A stretch of 64,000 bases of DNA from Lachnospiraceae bacterium (lineage in GTDB: Bacteria; Bacillota; Clostridia; Lachnospirales; Lachnospiraceae), in the NCBI GenBank assembly GCA_017408735.1, contig JAFQUB010000031.1:62001-126000 (forward strand). Reading direction: 5' to 3'. Each line of letters starts with the position of its first letter. Position 1 is the stretch's first letter. Below, piece after piece: positions 34,280-42,730 of this stretch. The notes under the pieces were generated by a model. It searched no databases. It was not told the origin of the DNA and saw nothing but the letters and a program-made list of their open reading frames with translations. A program made the translations under genes and the position numbers.

Positions 34280-35527
34280 ATGAATTTAGCTGACAATATT
34301 TTAACAATCATCGCAAATTTCTTTCGAATGTTTATAATCTGGCGGTTTATGAGGGCATTTTTTTTACCAAAGATAGAAAAATATAAAGAATTTATTGGAT
34401 ATGCAGTATATTTTTACGTAGCAATGGGTGTGCTTATGAGTTTTCAATATCCACTATACAATATGTTAGTTAACTGGATTGGATTGTTTCTGGTGACATT
34501 TGGGTATAAAGGCAGTGTTAAAAAGAAATTAATAATCACCACCTTGGTTTATGTGATTAATATGTTGTGTGAGCTGGTGACAACATATTTGTTTGCTGAT
34601 TATAAAGTAGGAGAGGGTGTTGAGCAGTTAACACCTGTTTTTGCTACCTTGCTTGTTTATATATGCGAAATTCTGGTAGAAAGAATCGTAAAGGATAAAG
34701 GAAAAAGTGATGTTTCGTTTCCAAGATTTAGTTTATTGTTAGTGCCAATCGTCAGTACTATTATGTTACATTTCCTTGTTACGGCAAATCTGCAAAACAG
34801 AATGCTTTTAATGGCAGAGAGCTGTGGTGCTTTATGTATCAACATGCTTATGTTCTGGGTGTATTACCAAATGACATTAGCTTATGAGAAGCAGATACAA
34901 CAGAAATATACAGAGGAGCAAATGCGTATCTACGAAAATCAGTTGGAAGTTATGCGGCAGTCAGAGCGAAAGGTACGTTCCCTGCGTCATGATATGAAAA
35001 AACTCATGCAGAATATTTACATAATGACCCAAAAAGGACAGTCTGCGGAGGTATTGCAATGTTTAGAAGACATGAAGTTTTCTTTGGAAAATCCGAAGGA
35101 ATATGTTAAAACAGGCTATACAGAGTTAGATGGCATACTTAATTATCTGCTGGAAAAGGGAGAAAAAGCGGATATATCTATGGAATACAAAGTAACCGTT
35201 GTCCAAAAACTTTCTATGGAAGCATACGAATTGAATGTACTTTTGGGAAATCTGTTAGATAATGCTATTTCCGGAGCCAAAGAAGCAACCCCAAAATATA
35301 TTTCTTTACATATACTGGCAGAAAAGGATGTATTGTTTATCCAGATTAAAAACAGCTATGCAGGGGAAATCAGAAAAAAGGGTGAGCGAATTCTCAGTAC
35401 GAAAAAAGGAAAAGAACATGGCATTGGATTAGAAAATGTCAGAAAGCTTGTGGAAAGCAGGCAGGGGAAATTACAAGTTGACTATGACGAGAATGAATTT
35501 CTGGTAGAGGTGATGCTCTATTTATAG
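34280..35527 (+). CDS. GHKL-domain sensor histidine kinase (AgrC-like)
   Basis: Membrane sensor kinase of 415 residues. The start at 34280 follows GTGGAGG (34264-34270) by nine bases; an earlier in-frame ATG lies inside the regulator gene. The N-terminal about 200 residues hold six or so hydrophobic helices without a large external domain, as in AgrC-type quorum sensor kinases. A coiled-coil linker leads to the His box RSLRHDMKKLMQNI, and the ATPase domain has the N box LLGNLLDNAISGAKEA and the G box HGIGLENVRKLVE. Together with the LytTR regulator it forms a two-component pair. The signal is unknown. Confidence 0.92.
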   Translation: MNLADNILTIIANFFRMFIIWRFMRAFFLPKIEKYKEFIGYAVYFYVAMGVLMSFQYPLYNMLVNWIGLFLVTFGYKGSVKKKLIITTLVYVINMLCELVTTYLFADYKVGEGVEQLTPVFATLLVYICEILVERIVKDKGKSDVSFPRFSLLLVPIVSTIMLHFLVTANLQNRMLLMAESCGALCINMLMFWVYYQMTLAYEKQIQQKYTEEQMRIYENQLEVMRQSERKVRSLRHDMKKLMQNIYIMTQKGQSAEVLQCLEDMKFSLENPKEYVKTGYTELDGILNYLLEKGEKADISMEYKVTVVQKLSMEAYELNVLLGNLLDNAISGAKEATPKYISLHILAEKDVLFIQIKNSYAGEIRKKGERILSTKKGKEHGIGLENVRKLVESRQGKLQVDYDENEFLVEVMLYL

Positions 35528-35665
35528 TTATTTTTGTCAAAATTTAAGTTGTTTTTGCAAGCCCGATTTACATATATTTGAAATATGGTAAAATTAACTA
35601 AAAATGAGAAGTGTGAGAAAAACTCTTGCACAATGTGTACAAAAAATGAAAAGGGGGAATTTCAT

Positions 35666-37189
35666 ATGACAAACGAGGTAATGAAAGAGTACACAAAAAA
35701 GGTTACCATTTTAGTATTGGGAGTTATCATGTTAAGTGCAACTGCAGCGGCAATTGTTTTTCCTGTACTAAAATTTGCCGGATTATATCCAGGCGTATCT
35801 TTTGCTATAATAGGTGTTTTTATAGCAGTTATTATCGCAGAGGATATTATAGGTGCGATTCTTATCAGGAAAAGTTTGGAACAGGAAGTATTAGAAGATA
35901 AATTTGAGGAAAAGGTTAAAAATTATTTTTTGTTTGTTTTGCTACTTAATCTTAATTTGATTACGTGGTGTTTTCCATCAAAGGAATCATGGATGTTTGC
36001 CTTTTACTTTTTAGTGCTGATGTCTTTTTTTCTGGATTTAAAATTTATAGCGATATGTGGATTAGCAGAAGCAGTATCATTAATTATTTTATTTATAGGA
36101 AATCCTGTAGCAAGACCAGTGGAAAGTATGTTTTGGTCAGACAGCATACTTAGAACAATTTGTATAACATTAAGCCTTGCTGGAATGGTTGCAGTGGTAT
36201 TCTTTGTAAACAAATTTTTACTGAATGCAAAGAAAGAACAGCTGGAAAGCAATAATGCCAGAGTAGAAAACGTGCTTATAAGGGTGACGGATATCACAAG
36301 AAAACTGGTAGATGCAAGTCAGGTTTTAGTGGGAACATCACAATCAGAGAGTGCATCTACGGAGGAACTTTCGGCAATTAGTGAAAGTTTACTCGGAACC
36401 AGTGCTGCTATGATTGAAAAAACGGAGCAGAGTCAGAGTAATTTATCAAATTTGGAAGCATCCAGTAAGGCTATGGGTGAAAAAATGCAGAATGTGGATG
36501 CTGTTTCAAAAGGGTTAGTTGATATTTCGGAGGCCAACGAACAAGCATTAAATGAATTACTTGCAGTGAGCAAGAAAGTGGAACTGTCCACCAATGAAAC
36601 CAAAAAAGTTACCGACAAATTATTGATGGAATCTGGAGAAATTGGAAAAACACTGGATATTATTAATGATATTGCAGAATCTATTAATTTGCTTGCATTA
36701 AACGCTTCTATTGAAGCGGCGAGAGCAGGGGAAGCTGGTCGAGGATTTGCCGTTGTTGCACAGGAGGTTGGACACTTGGCAGAAAGCACAAAAGATTCGC
36801 TGAAAAATGTTAATGATGTTGTAACCAGAGTACAGAATGGAACGGAAAATGTTTCAAGAATTATGAACGAGAATACAACACAACAGTTGGCTCAAAACAA
36901 GCTCATTGGAGAAACTGTAGACGGAATACGGAAAATGATGGATTTGCTTAAGGAATCAGTAAAAGCTATCAAACAGGCAGATACTATTTGTATAAACCAA
37001 AATACAATTATATCAGAAACAGTATCTATTAATGAGGATATAGCAAAATGTATTCTGAATGAAAATAATGAATTTTCTAATATTGCCAGTATGGTTCAGG
37101 GAAATACAGAAGAAATTATGACATTATCCGGACAGGTGGATGTTATCAACAGCATGATAAAAGAACTGGAGGAATTGCTGGATATGTAG
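35666..37189 (+). CDS. Methyl-accepting chemotaxis protein without external sensor domain
   Basis: Chemoreceptor of 507 residues from ATG 35666, which follows AAGGGGGA by eight bases; an upstream in-frame ATG at 35585 would add an unlikely Cys- and Lys-rich leader. The N-terminal about 185 residues contain about six hydrophobic segments with very short loops, so there is no extracellular ligand-binding domain. The cytoplasmic signalling region holds the conserved tip [26 protein letters not shown] (only part needed for diagnosis). Its tip is close to the remnant at 33264. It may sense membrane state or a ligand within the bilayer. A strong terminator follows. Confidence 0.9.
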   Translation: MTNEVMKEYTKKVTILVLGVIMLSATAAAIVFPVLKFAGLYPGVSFAIIGVFIAVIIAEDIIGAILIRKSLEQEVLEDKFEEKVKNYFLFVLLLNLNLITWCFPSKESWMFAFYFLVLMSFFLDLKFIAICGLAEAVSLIILFIGNPVARPVESMFWSDSILRTICITLSLAGMVAVVFFVNKFLLNAKKEQLESNNARVENVLIRVTDITRKLVDASQVLVGTSQSESASTEELSAISESLLGTSAAMIEKTEQSQSNLSNLEASSKAMGEKMQNVDAVSKGLVDISEANEQALNELLAVSKKVELSTNETKKVTDKLLMESGEIGKTLDIINDIAESINLLALNASIEAARAGEAGRGFAVVAQEVGHLAESTKDSLKNVNDVVTRVQNGTENVSRIMNENTTQQLAQNKLIGETVDGIRKMMDLLKESVKAIKQADTICINQNTIISETVSINEDIAKCILNENNEFSNIASMVQGNTEEIMTLSGQVDVINSMIKELEELLDM

Positions 37190-37195
37190 ATAAAG

Positions 37196-37225
37196 GAGTG
37201 GGATTTTTCGAATCCCACTCTTTTT
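37196..37225 (+). terminator. Strong intrinsic terminator
   Basis: Perfect 10-bp stem GAGTGGGATT / AATCCCACTC (37196-37205 with 37211-37220) followed by TTTTT. Confidence 0.93.
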
Positions 37226-37226
37226 G

Positions 37227-37255
37227 TTGATAAGAAATATTTTATTTGCTATAAT
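37227..37255 (+). promoter_or_regulatory. queA promoter
   Basis: -35 TTGATA (37227-37232), 17-base spacer, -10 TATAAT (37250-37255). It starts two bases after the T run of the preceding terminator. Confidence 0.8.
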
Positions 37256-37329
37256 CATAAGGTTGAGAAATGATTCTGAACACATGGAAAGTGTAAAACA
37301 CATAGTTAAAATAGAGCAGGAGAACTAAC

Positions 37330-38355
37330 ATGAACGTAAAAGATTTTGATTTTTATTTACCAGAAGAGCAAATTGCACAGGATCCATTGGAAAATCGTTC
37401 CGATTCCAGACTTATGGTGTTAAACCGGGAAAGTGGAGAAATTGAACATAAGATTTTCAAGGATATTACAGGATATTTGAAAAAAGGAGATTGTCTTGTA
37501 ATTAACAATACCAAAGTATTGCCGGCAAGATTAATTGGAGTAAAAGAAGAAACCGGTGCAAAGATTGAATTATTATTATTAAAGCGCCGGGAAAATGATA
37601 TCTGGGAAACCCTTGTAAAACCGGGAAGAAAGGCAAGAAAAGGCGCTAAAATATGCTTCGGTGAAGGAATTTTAACAGGAGAAATTATAGATGAAGTAGA
37701 AGAAGGCAACCGTCTGATACAGTTTTCCTATGAAGGAATTTTCGAAGAAATTTTAGACCGGCTGGGACAAATGCCACTGCCGCCATACATTACCCACCAG
37801 TTAAAGGATAAAAACCGTTATCAGACCGTATATGCCAAAGAAGAAGGCTCTGCAGCTGCACCTACAGCAGGACTTCATTTTACCAAAGAATTGTTAAAAG
37901 AAATCGAGGATATGGGTGTAACGATAGCGCATGTAACCTTGCATGTAGGTTTAGGAACTTTCCGCCCTGTAAAAGTAGAAAATGTTTTGGAACATCATAT
38001 GCATTCTGAGTTCTATTGTATTGAGGAAAGTGAAGCAAAGAAAATTAATGACACTAAAAACAATGGTGGGAGAGTAATTGCGGTAGGAACTACCAGTACA
38101 CGTACATTGGAATCTGCTACCGATGAAAATGGCATTTTGCAGGCGAAAAGTGGAAATACAGAAATTTTCATTTATCCGGGATATAAATTCAAGATGATTG
38201 ACGGATTGATTACAAATTTCCATTTGCCACAGTCTACATTGCTTATGTTAGTATCTGCTTTTTCTACCAGAGAAAACATATTGCATGCCTATGAGGAAGC
38301 GGTGAAAGAAGGATATCGGTTCTTTAGTTTTGGGGATGCTATGTTCTTAATTTAA
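37330..38355 (+). CDS. queA: S-adenosylmethionine:tRNA ribosyltransferase-isomerase
   Basis: QueA makes epoxyqueuosine in tRNA by moving the ribosyl group of SAM to preQ1. Length 341 is standard. The start [20 protein letters not shown] and the segments [32 protein letters not shown] and [18 protein letters not shown] are all signature parts. RBS AGCAGGAG lies at 37315-37322. It has its own promoter and terminator and stands alone; tgt is not in the window. Confidence 0.98.
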   Translation: MNVKDFDFYLPEEQIAQDPLENRSDSRLMVLNRESGEIEHKIFKDITGYLKKGDCLVINNTKVLPARLIGVKEETGAKIELLLLKRRENDIWETLVKPGRKARKGAKICFGEGILTGEIIDEVEEGNRLIQFSYEGIFEEILDRLGQMPLPPYITHQLKDKNRYQTVYAKEEGSAAAPTAGLHFTKELLKEIEDMGVTIAHVTLHVGLGTFRPVKVENVLEHHMHSEFYCIEESEAKKINDTKNNGGRVIAVGTTSTRTLESATDENGILQAKSGNTEIFIYPGYKFKMIDGLITNFHLPQSTLLMLVSAFSTRENILHAYEEAVKEGYRFFSFGDAMFLI

Positions 38356-38369
38356 CTAGAATAACAAAT

Positions 38370-38402
38370 AGCCTGGGAAAATCAATTCCCAGGCTGTTTT
38401 TA
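38370..38402. terminator. Terminator between convergent queA and aroA
   Basis: Perfect 10-bp stem AGCCTGGGAA / TTCCCAGGCT (38370-38379 with 38386-38395), followed by GTTTTTAA on the plus strand and by a weaker T-rich stretch on the minus strand. It can serve both genes. Confidence 0.88.
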
Positions 38403-38417
38403 AGCCACATACGAGTC

Positions 38418-39695
38418 TTATGAATATAATTTCTCCAAATCCTGATAAAAGGTAGGATAAGAAATATTTACACAATCGCTATTCAAAATAGTAGTAGTTC
38501 CTTCTGCGTTTATCCCGGCAATAGCAAAGGACATGGCAATTCGATGATCTAAATTACTTTCCACAACGGCAGCTTCCAAAGTCTTACCACCATGGATAAT
38601 CATACCATCATCTGTTCCGGTAATATCAGCTTTCATTAAAGATAAATTATTTACCATCACATCAATTCGGTTAGATTCTTTCACCTTTAATTCAGCAGCG
38701 TCCTTAATCACAGTAGTGCCTTCCGCAAAGCAGGCGAGAACGGCAATGATTGGAAGTTCGTCAATTAAGGTTGGAATGATAGCACCTTCAATGGTGGTAC
38801 CGTGCAGCTTGCTGTATTTTACCAAAATATCAGCAGTTGGTTCGCCGTTTGTATCATTTTCATTTAAAATTTCAATGTTTCCACCCATAGCCTTGCACAC
38901 TTGAATAATTCCATCTCTGGTTGGATTGATACCCACATTTTTAATTAAAATTTCAGAATCCGGAGTAATCAGTCCGGCTACAATAAAGTAAGCGGCAGAG
39001 GAAATGTCTCCGGGAACCACCACTTTACGTCCTTCTAATACTGGTTCCGGCTCGATAGCAATCGTTGTATTTTCAGTAGTTACGTTCGCACCAAAGAAAT
39101 TTAACATAATTTCAGAATGGTTTCTGGAAAGATAAGGCTCTGTTACCTTTGTAACTCCGTCTGCGTAAAGTCCTGCCAGTAAAATTGCTGACTTTACCTG
39201 AGCAGAAGCAACAGGAGAGTTGTAGTGAATTCCATGAAGAGCACTTGGATTGATTTCCAAAGGTGCACAACCGTTGCCAGTCATACTTTTAATATCAGCC
39301 CCCATTTCTGTCAATGGAGTGATAATTCTGCCCATAGGACGTTTGCAGATAGAAGCATCCCCTGTCAAGGTAGTGCGGAATTTCTGTCCTGCTAAAATAC
39401 CGGAAATTAATCTGGTAGTAGTTCCACTGTTGCCGGTATCAAGCTGTACCTTAGATTCGCTTAAACCGTGAAGTCCCTTTCCGTGAATTAAAATATGTTC
39501 CGGAGTGTTTTCAATTTCTACGCCTAATTTACGGAAACAGTCAATAGTAGAAAGACAGTCAGCTCCCTGTAAAAAGTTAGTTACTTCTGTAGTTCCTTTG
39601 GATAAAGCACCAAACATAACAGCTCTATGGGAAATAGATTTATCTCCAGGTACGGTAATTTCTCCCTGTAAACGGGTTTTTCTTGTAATATTCAT
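38418..39695 (-). CDS. aroA: 3-phosphoshikimate 1-carboxyvinyltransferase (EPSP synthase)
   Basis: Sixth step of the shikimate pathway: joins PEP and shikimate 3-phosphate. Length 425. The N-terminus has the PEP/S3P binding segment GDKSISHRAVMFGAL, then LDTGNSGTTTRLISGIL and GDASICKRPMGR. The late DELPIIAVLACFAEG and KESNRIDVM segments are intact. Class placement is uncertain, though the LDTGNSGTT form and spacing look like the Firmicutes (class II) type. It lies 38 bases downstream of tyrA on the same strand, with RBS GGAGG before its ATG, and is probably co-transcribed. Confidence 0.97.
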   Translation of the reverse strand: MNITRKTRLQGEITVPGDKSISHRAVMFGALSKGTTEVTNFLQGADCLSTIDCFRKLGVEIENTPEHILIHGKGLHGLSESKVQLDTGNSGTTTRLISGILAGQKFRTTLTGDASICKRPMGRIITPLTEMGADIKSMTGNGCAPLEINPSALHGIHYNSPVASAQVKSAILLAGLYADGVTKVTEPYLSRNHSEIMLNFFGANVTTENTTIAIEPEPVLEGRKVVVPGDISSAAYFIVAGLITPDSEILIKNVGINPTRDGIIQVCKAMGGNIEILNENDTNGEPTADILVKYSKLHGTTIEGAIIPTLIDELPIIAVLACFAEGTTVIKDAAELKVKESNRIDVMVNNLSLMKADITGTDDGMIIHGGKTLEAAVVESNLDHRIAMSFAIAGINAEGTTTILNSDCVNISYPTFYQDLEKLYS

Positions 39696-39733
39696 ATGTA
39701 ATCCTCCATATCAGATAAGTGATGTATATTGGT

Positions 39734-40831
39734 TTAAGAGCATTCTACAGTATAATGATGCTTTGTCAGAAGTTTATGTGCTTCCAGTAAAGAAACTTCA
39801 TCATAAAATTCAATTTGTAAAGCACCAGGTTCTGTTTCGCGATTATTTAAAATACCGATATTTTTAATATTAATTGCTTTGGAAGCTAAAATTGTTGCTA
39901 CTACAGCAATTCCACCTGCTTCGTCCGGAAGTTCACAGTGTAACAGAAAAGACTTGTGAATGATTCCTTTGGACGTATTAGGAATAGAATCACGATATTT
40001 CTTCGCAGAAGCAAAGAATGAAAAAAGACCATCTTTATTTCCTTCTGAGAGTTTTGTTCTTGTCTTTTGCAAACCATCTATAAATAAATCTAACATTTCC
40101 AGCAAAGCATCCTGATTTGCCATACAGATATTCTGCCACATCTGAGAATTGGAAGATGCGATTCTTGTAATATCTTTAAAACCACCAGCAGCAACTTTAC
40201 GCATGTACTCATCCGTATCTTCCTGACATACCAGATTTACCAAAGAAGATGCAATAATATGAGGTAAATGGCTGATTGCCGCAACCACCCGGTCATGTTC
40301 AGCAGGTGCCAGGTGTAACGGAATAGCGCCAATAGACTCAACAAAATTAGAATAAGCTGTAAGCTGTTTCTCGGAGGTTTCCGGTGTGGGCGTTAAAATA
40401 AAAAAAGCATTTTCCAGTAAAATATCAGAAGAATTCTGATAGCCTGATTTTTCCGAACCGGCCATAGGATGTCCGCCAATAAATTGTTGGTTTAACCCGA
40501 AACGTTCCATTTCCTTATGGACACAGGATTTCACACTACCTACATCCGTAAGAATGGTATGGTCTGTCAGTACCTTTTTTAATTCGGGAAGAAACTTTGG
40601 AAAACTTTCAACCGGAGTGCATAAAAAAAGATAATCGCAATTTTGAAAATGTTTCTCAAAGTCTGAGACATCCTGTAACATTGTATTTACGACACCCTCT
40701 GTATAAGCCGACATAAGAGTGGTGTTATCTATATCAAAGGCATTGATAACAGAGTCAGGATAATGAAGACGTATGGATTTTGCCAAAGAGCCTCCAATTA
40801 ATCCTAAACCTATAAAGCCAATCTTTAGCAT
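39734..40831 (-). CDS. tyrA: Prephenate dehydrogenase with ACT domain
   Basis: Converts prephenate to 4-hydroxyphenylpyruvate for tyrosine synthesis. Length 365. The NAD-binding Rossmann motif GLGLIGGSLAKSI is at the N-terminus; the catalytic region includes GGHPMAGSEKSGY and the later HLPHIIASSLVN. Residues about 298-365 form an ACT domain (LHCELPDEAGGIAVVATILA), the likely site of tyrosine feedback. First gene of a tyrA-aroA operon with a near-consensus promoter at 40882-40910. It is divergent from the unknown membrane protein gene at 41018. Confidence 0.96.
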   Translation of the reverse strand: MLKIGFIGLGLIGGSLAKSIRLHYPDSVINAFDIDNTTLMSAYTEGVVNTMLQDVSDFEKHFQNCDYLFLCTPVESFPKFLPELKKVLTDHTILTDVGSVKSCVHKEMERFGLNQQFIGGHPMAGSEKSGYQNSSDILLENAFFILTPTPETSEKQLTAYSNFVESIGAIPLHLAPAEHDRVVAAISHLPHIIASSLVNLVCQEDTDEYMRKVAAGGFKDITRIASSNSQMWQNICMANQDALLEMLDLFIDGLQKTRTKLSEGNKDGLFSFFASAKKYRDSIPNTSKGIIHKSFLLHCELPDEAGGIAVVATILASKAINIKNIGILNNRETEPGALQIEFYDEVSLLEAHKLLTKHHYTVECS

Positions 40832-40881
40832 TAAAATTCGCTCCTTTAAATTTAGAATACGGGAAAAGTCCCTAAGAAATC

Positions 40882-40910
40882 ATTGTAAAGAAAGATTGGA
40901 CAATTGTCAA
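40882..40910 (-). promoter_or_regulatory. tyrA-aroA promoter
   Basis: On the minus strand: perfect -35 TTGACA (40905-40910), 17-base spacer and -10 TACAAT (40882-40887). The -35 sits within the near-palindrome TTGGACAATTGTCAA (40896-40910), which could be an operator. Confidence 0.85.
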
Positions 40911-40919
40911 TACTTTACT

Positions 40920-40944
40920 GCTTTAAAGTGTAACGCTTTAAAGC
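40920..40944. repeat. Palindromic repeat between divergent promoters
   Basis: GCTTTAAA (40920-40927) and TTTAAAGC (40937-40944) form an inverted repeat around GTGTAACGC; each arm is itself nearly palindromic (CTTTAAAG). It lies between the tyrA promoter and the promoter of the 41018 gene and may be a shared regulator site. Confidence 0.5.
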
Positions 40945-40953
40945 GAAAATATC

Positions 40954-40982
40954 TTGAGTTTCCATCAGATGTGGTGTATAAT
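40954..40982 (+). promoter_or_regulatory. Promoter of the 41018 membrane protein gene
   Basis: -35 TTGAGT (40954-40959), 17-base spacer, -10 TATAAT (40977-40982). Confidence 0.78.
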
Positions 40983-41017
40983 GTGGAGTATTCTTAATTA
41001 AGTAGGAGGGAAATAAA

Positions 41018-42640
41018 TTGAAAAAAGCAAAATGGTATATTATATCACTCATTTCATTGTTACTTGTCGGCGGAATTTATTATTATATAACACTTCCTGC
41101 CATTAACATCCATTCAACAGGTATGTGGGCATTTATATTTACCCTGTGCATAGTTGTAATGTTAGGAATTATACTCTATTCTCTAAAAGGAAAGAAAAAT
41201 CTGGATAAGGCTGTGGAAAAGACGGTAAAGAAATCATTGCCTTTAAAAATAGCAGCAGTTGTGACAGCGGCTCTTGCAATAATTTATTTTTTTGGAAGCA
41301 TCCTTTCTTCTCCAATTATCAATGCAGGAAAATATCAGAAATTATTAAGTGTGCAGGAAAAGAAATTTACAGATGACATTAAAGAAGTAAATTATAACCA
41401 GATTCCGTTGCTGGATAAAGAATCCGCAACCTTACTTGGAAATAGAAAAATGGGAAGCATGGTGGACATGGTATCTCAGTTTGAAGTTAGCAATCTATAC
41501 ACTCAAATCAATTATAATGATGAACCGGTTCGTGTCACACCGCTTACTTATGCAAGTCCAATTAAGTGGCTCACCAACCAGTCTTCCGGTATTCCGGCAT
41601 ATATTAAAATTGATATGGCAACCCAGGATACGGAATGTGTAAAAATGGATAAGCCAATTAAATATTCTGAGGCAGAATATTTTAACCGAAATATTTACAG
41701 ACATTTAAGATTCCACTATCCAACCTACATTTTTGACAGCATCAGCTTTGAAATTGATGAAGAAGGCGTACCATACTGGGTATGTCCGGTTAAGAAATTT
41801 AATATCGGGCTGTTTGGCGGTCAGACCATTGGAAAGGTAGTGCTGTGCAATGCACAGACTGGAGAAACTACTGAATATGCAATCGAAGATGTTCCACAGT
41901 GGGTGGACAGAGTATATTCAGCGGATTTGTTAACAGAGTTATATGATTATCATGGCACTTTGAAACATGGATATTTCAACAGTATTCTTGGTCAGAAGGA
42001 CTGTTTACAGACTACGGACGGTTATAATTATATTGCGTTGGACGATGACGTATGGGTGTATACAGGAATTACTTCCTTAAATTCCGATCAGTCTATTGTC
42101 GGATTTGTTTTGATGAATCAGAGAACCATGGAAACCAGATTTTATTCCGTAGAAGGTGCCATTGAATATTCTGCCATGGGTTCGGCAGAGGGGCAGGTAC
42201 AGAACTTAGGTTATCAGGCATCTTTCCCATTATTATTAAATATTGCCAATGAACCAACATATTTTATGGCATTAAAAGATGATGCGGGATTGGTTAAAAA
42301 ATATGCCATGGTAAATGTTCAGAAGTATCAATGGGTAGCAATCGGAGATACCGTAGCAGAATGTGAAAAATCCTATGTATCCTTATTAAATACTAACGGA
42401 ATCAGCAGTGCAGACGTGGGAAATGCTTTGGAAATCAGCGGAAAAATCACCTCCATTGCACCGATTGTAATTGACGGAAATACTCACTATTATGTATGCA
42501 TTAGTGGCAATGAAGGAATTTTTGATTTTAACATGACAGATGCTTCTGTACTAAATATCATAAAATACAAAGAGGGAGATATGATAAAAATCTCCTATGC
42601 AAAAGCTTCTCCGGTAAACGAAGTACTGGAAATTAAATAA
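41018..42640 (+). CDS. Membrane protein of unknown function
   Basis: I do not recognise a named family in this 540-residue protein. The start is a TTG at 41018, following AGGAGGG (41005-41011) closely. Three hydrophobic helices lie in the first about 105 residues (about 7-28, 35-55, 75-97), followed by a long soluble region of about 430 residues with no further membrane segment. That region has alternating strands and Tyr/Trp-rich motifs (for example WVDRVYSADLLTELYDYHG) and ends in a small beta-rich domain (about 460-540, SGKITSIAPIVIDGNTHYYV). With an odd helix number the large part would be on one side only, most likely outside. It is transcribed alone, between tyrA and leuS. No function is proposed. 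Confidence 0.85.
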   Translation: MKKAKWYIISLISLLLVGGIYYYITLPAINIHSTGMWAFIFTLCIVVMLGIILYSLKGKKNLDKAVEKTVKKSLPLKIAAVVTAALAIIYFFGSILSSPIINAGKYQKLLSVQEKKFTDDIKEVNYNQIPLLDKESATLLGNRKMGSMVDMVSQFEVSNLYTQINYNDEPVRVTPLTYASPIKWLTNQSSGIPAYIKIDMATQDTECVKMDKPIKYSEAEYFNRNIYRHLRFHYPTYIFDSISFEIDEEGVPYWVCPVKKFNIGLFGGQTIGKVVLCNAQTGETTEYAIEDVPQWVDRVYSADLLTELYDYHGTLKHGYFNSILGQKDCLQTTDGYNYIALDDDVWVYTGITSLNSDQSIVGFVLMNQRTMETRFYSVEGAIEYSAMGSAEGQVQNLGYQASFPLLLNIANEPTYFMALKDDAGLVKKYAMVNVQKYQWVAIGDTVAECEKSYVSLLNTNGISSADVGNALEISGKITSIAPIVIDGNTHYYVCISGNEGIFDFNMTDASVLNIIKYKEGDMIKISYAKASPVNEVLEIK

Positions 42641-42649
42641 GTTGGTCTA

Positions 42650-42677
42650 TTGACAAATGGACAACGTATGATAAAAT
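42650..42677 (+). promoter_or_regulatory. leuS promoter
   Basis: Perfect -35 TTGACA (42650-42655), 16-base spacer, -10 TAAAAT (42672-42677). The leader is only about 50 bases and has no T-box, unlike pheST and trp in the same window. Confidence 0.7.
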
Positions 42678-42730
42678 TTTAAAAGAAAAAGATAAGCGCA
42701 AGCTTAACGCATTAAATGGAGGAATTACAA

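Noticed and set aside
42650..42730. Possible T-box or riboswitch before leuS
   Set aside because: The leader is only about 50 bases from the promoter and holds no T-box motif or terminator hairpin.
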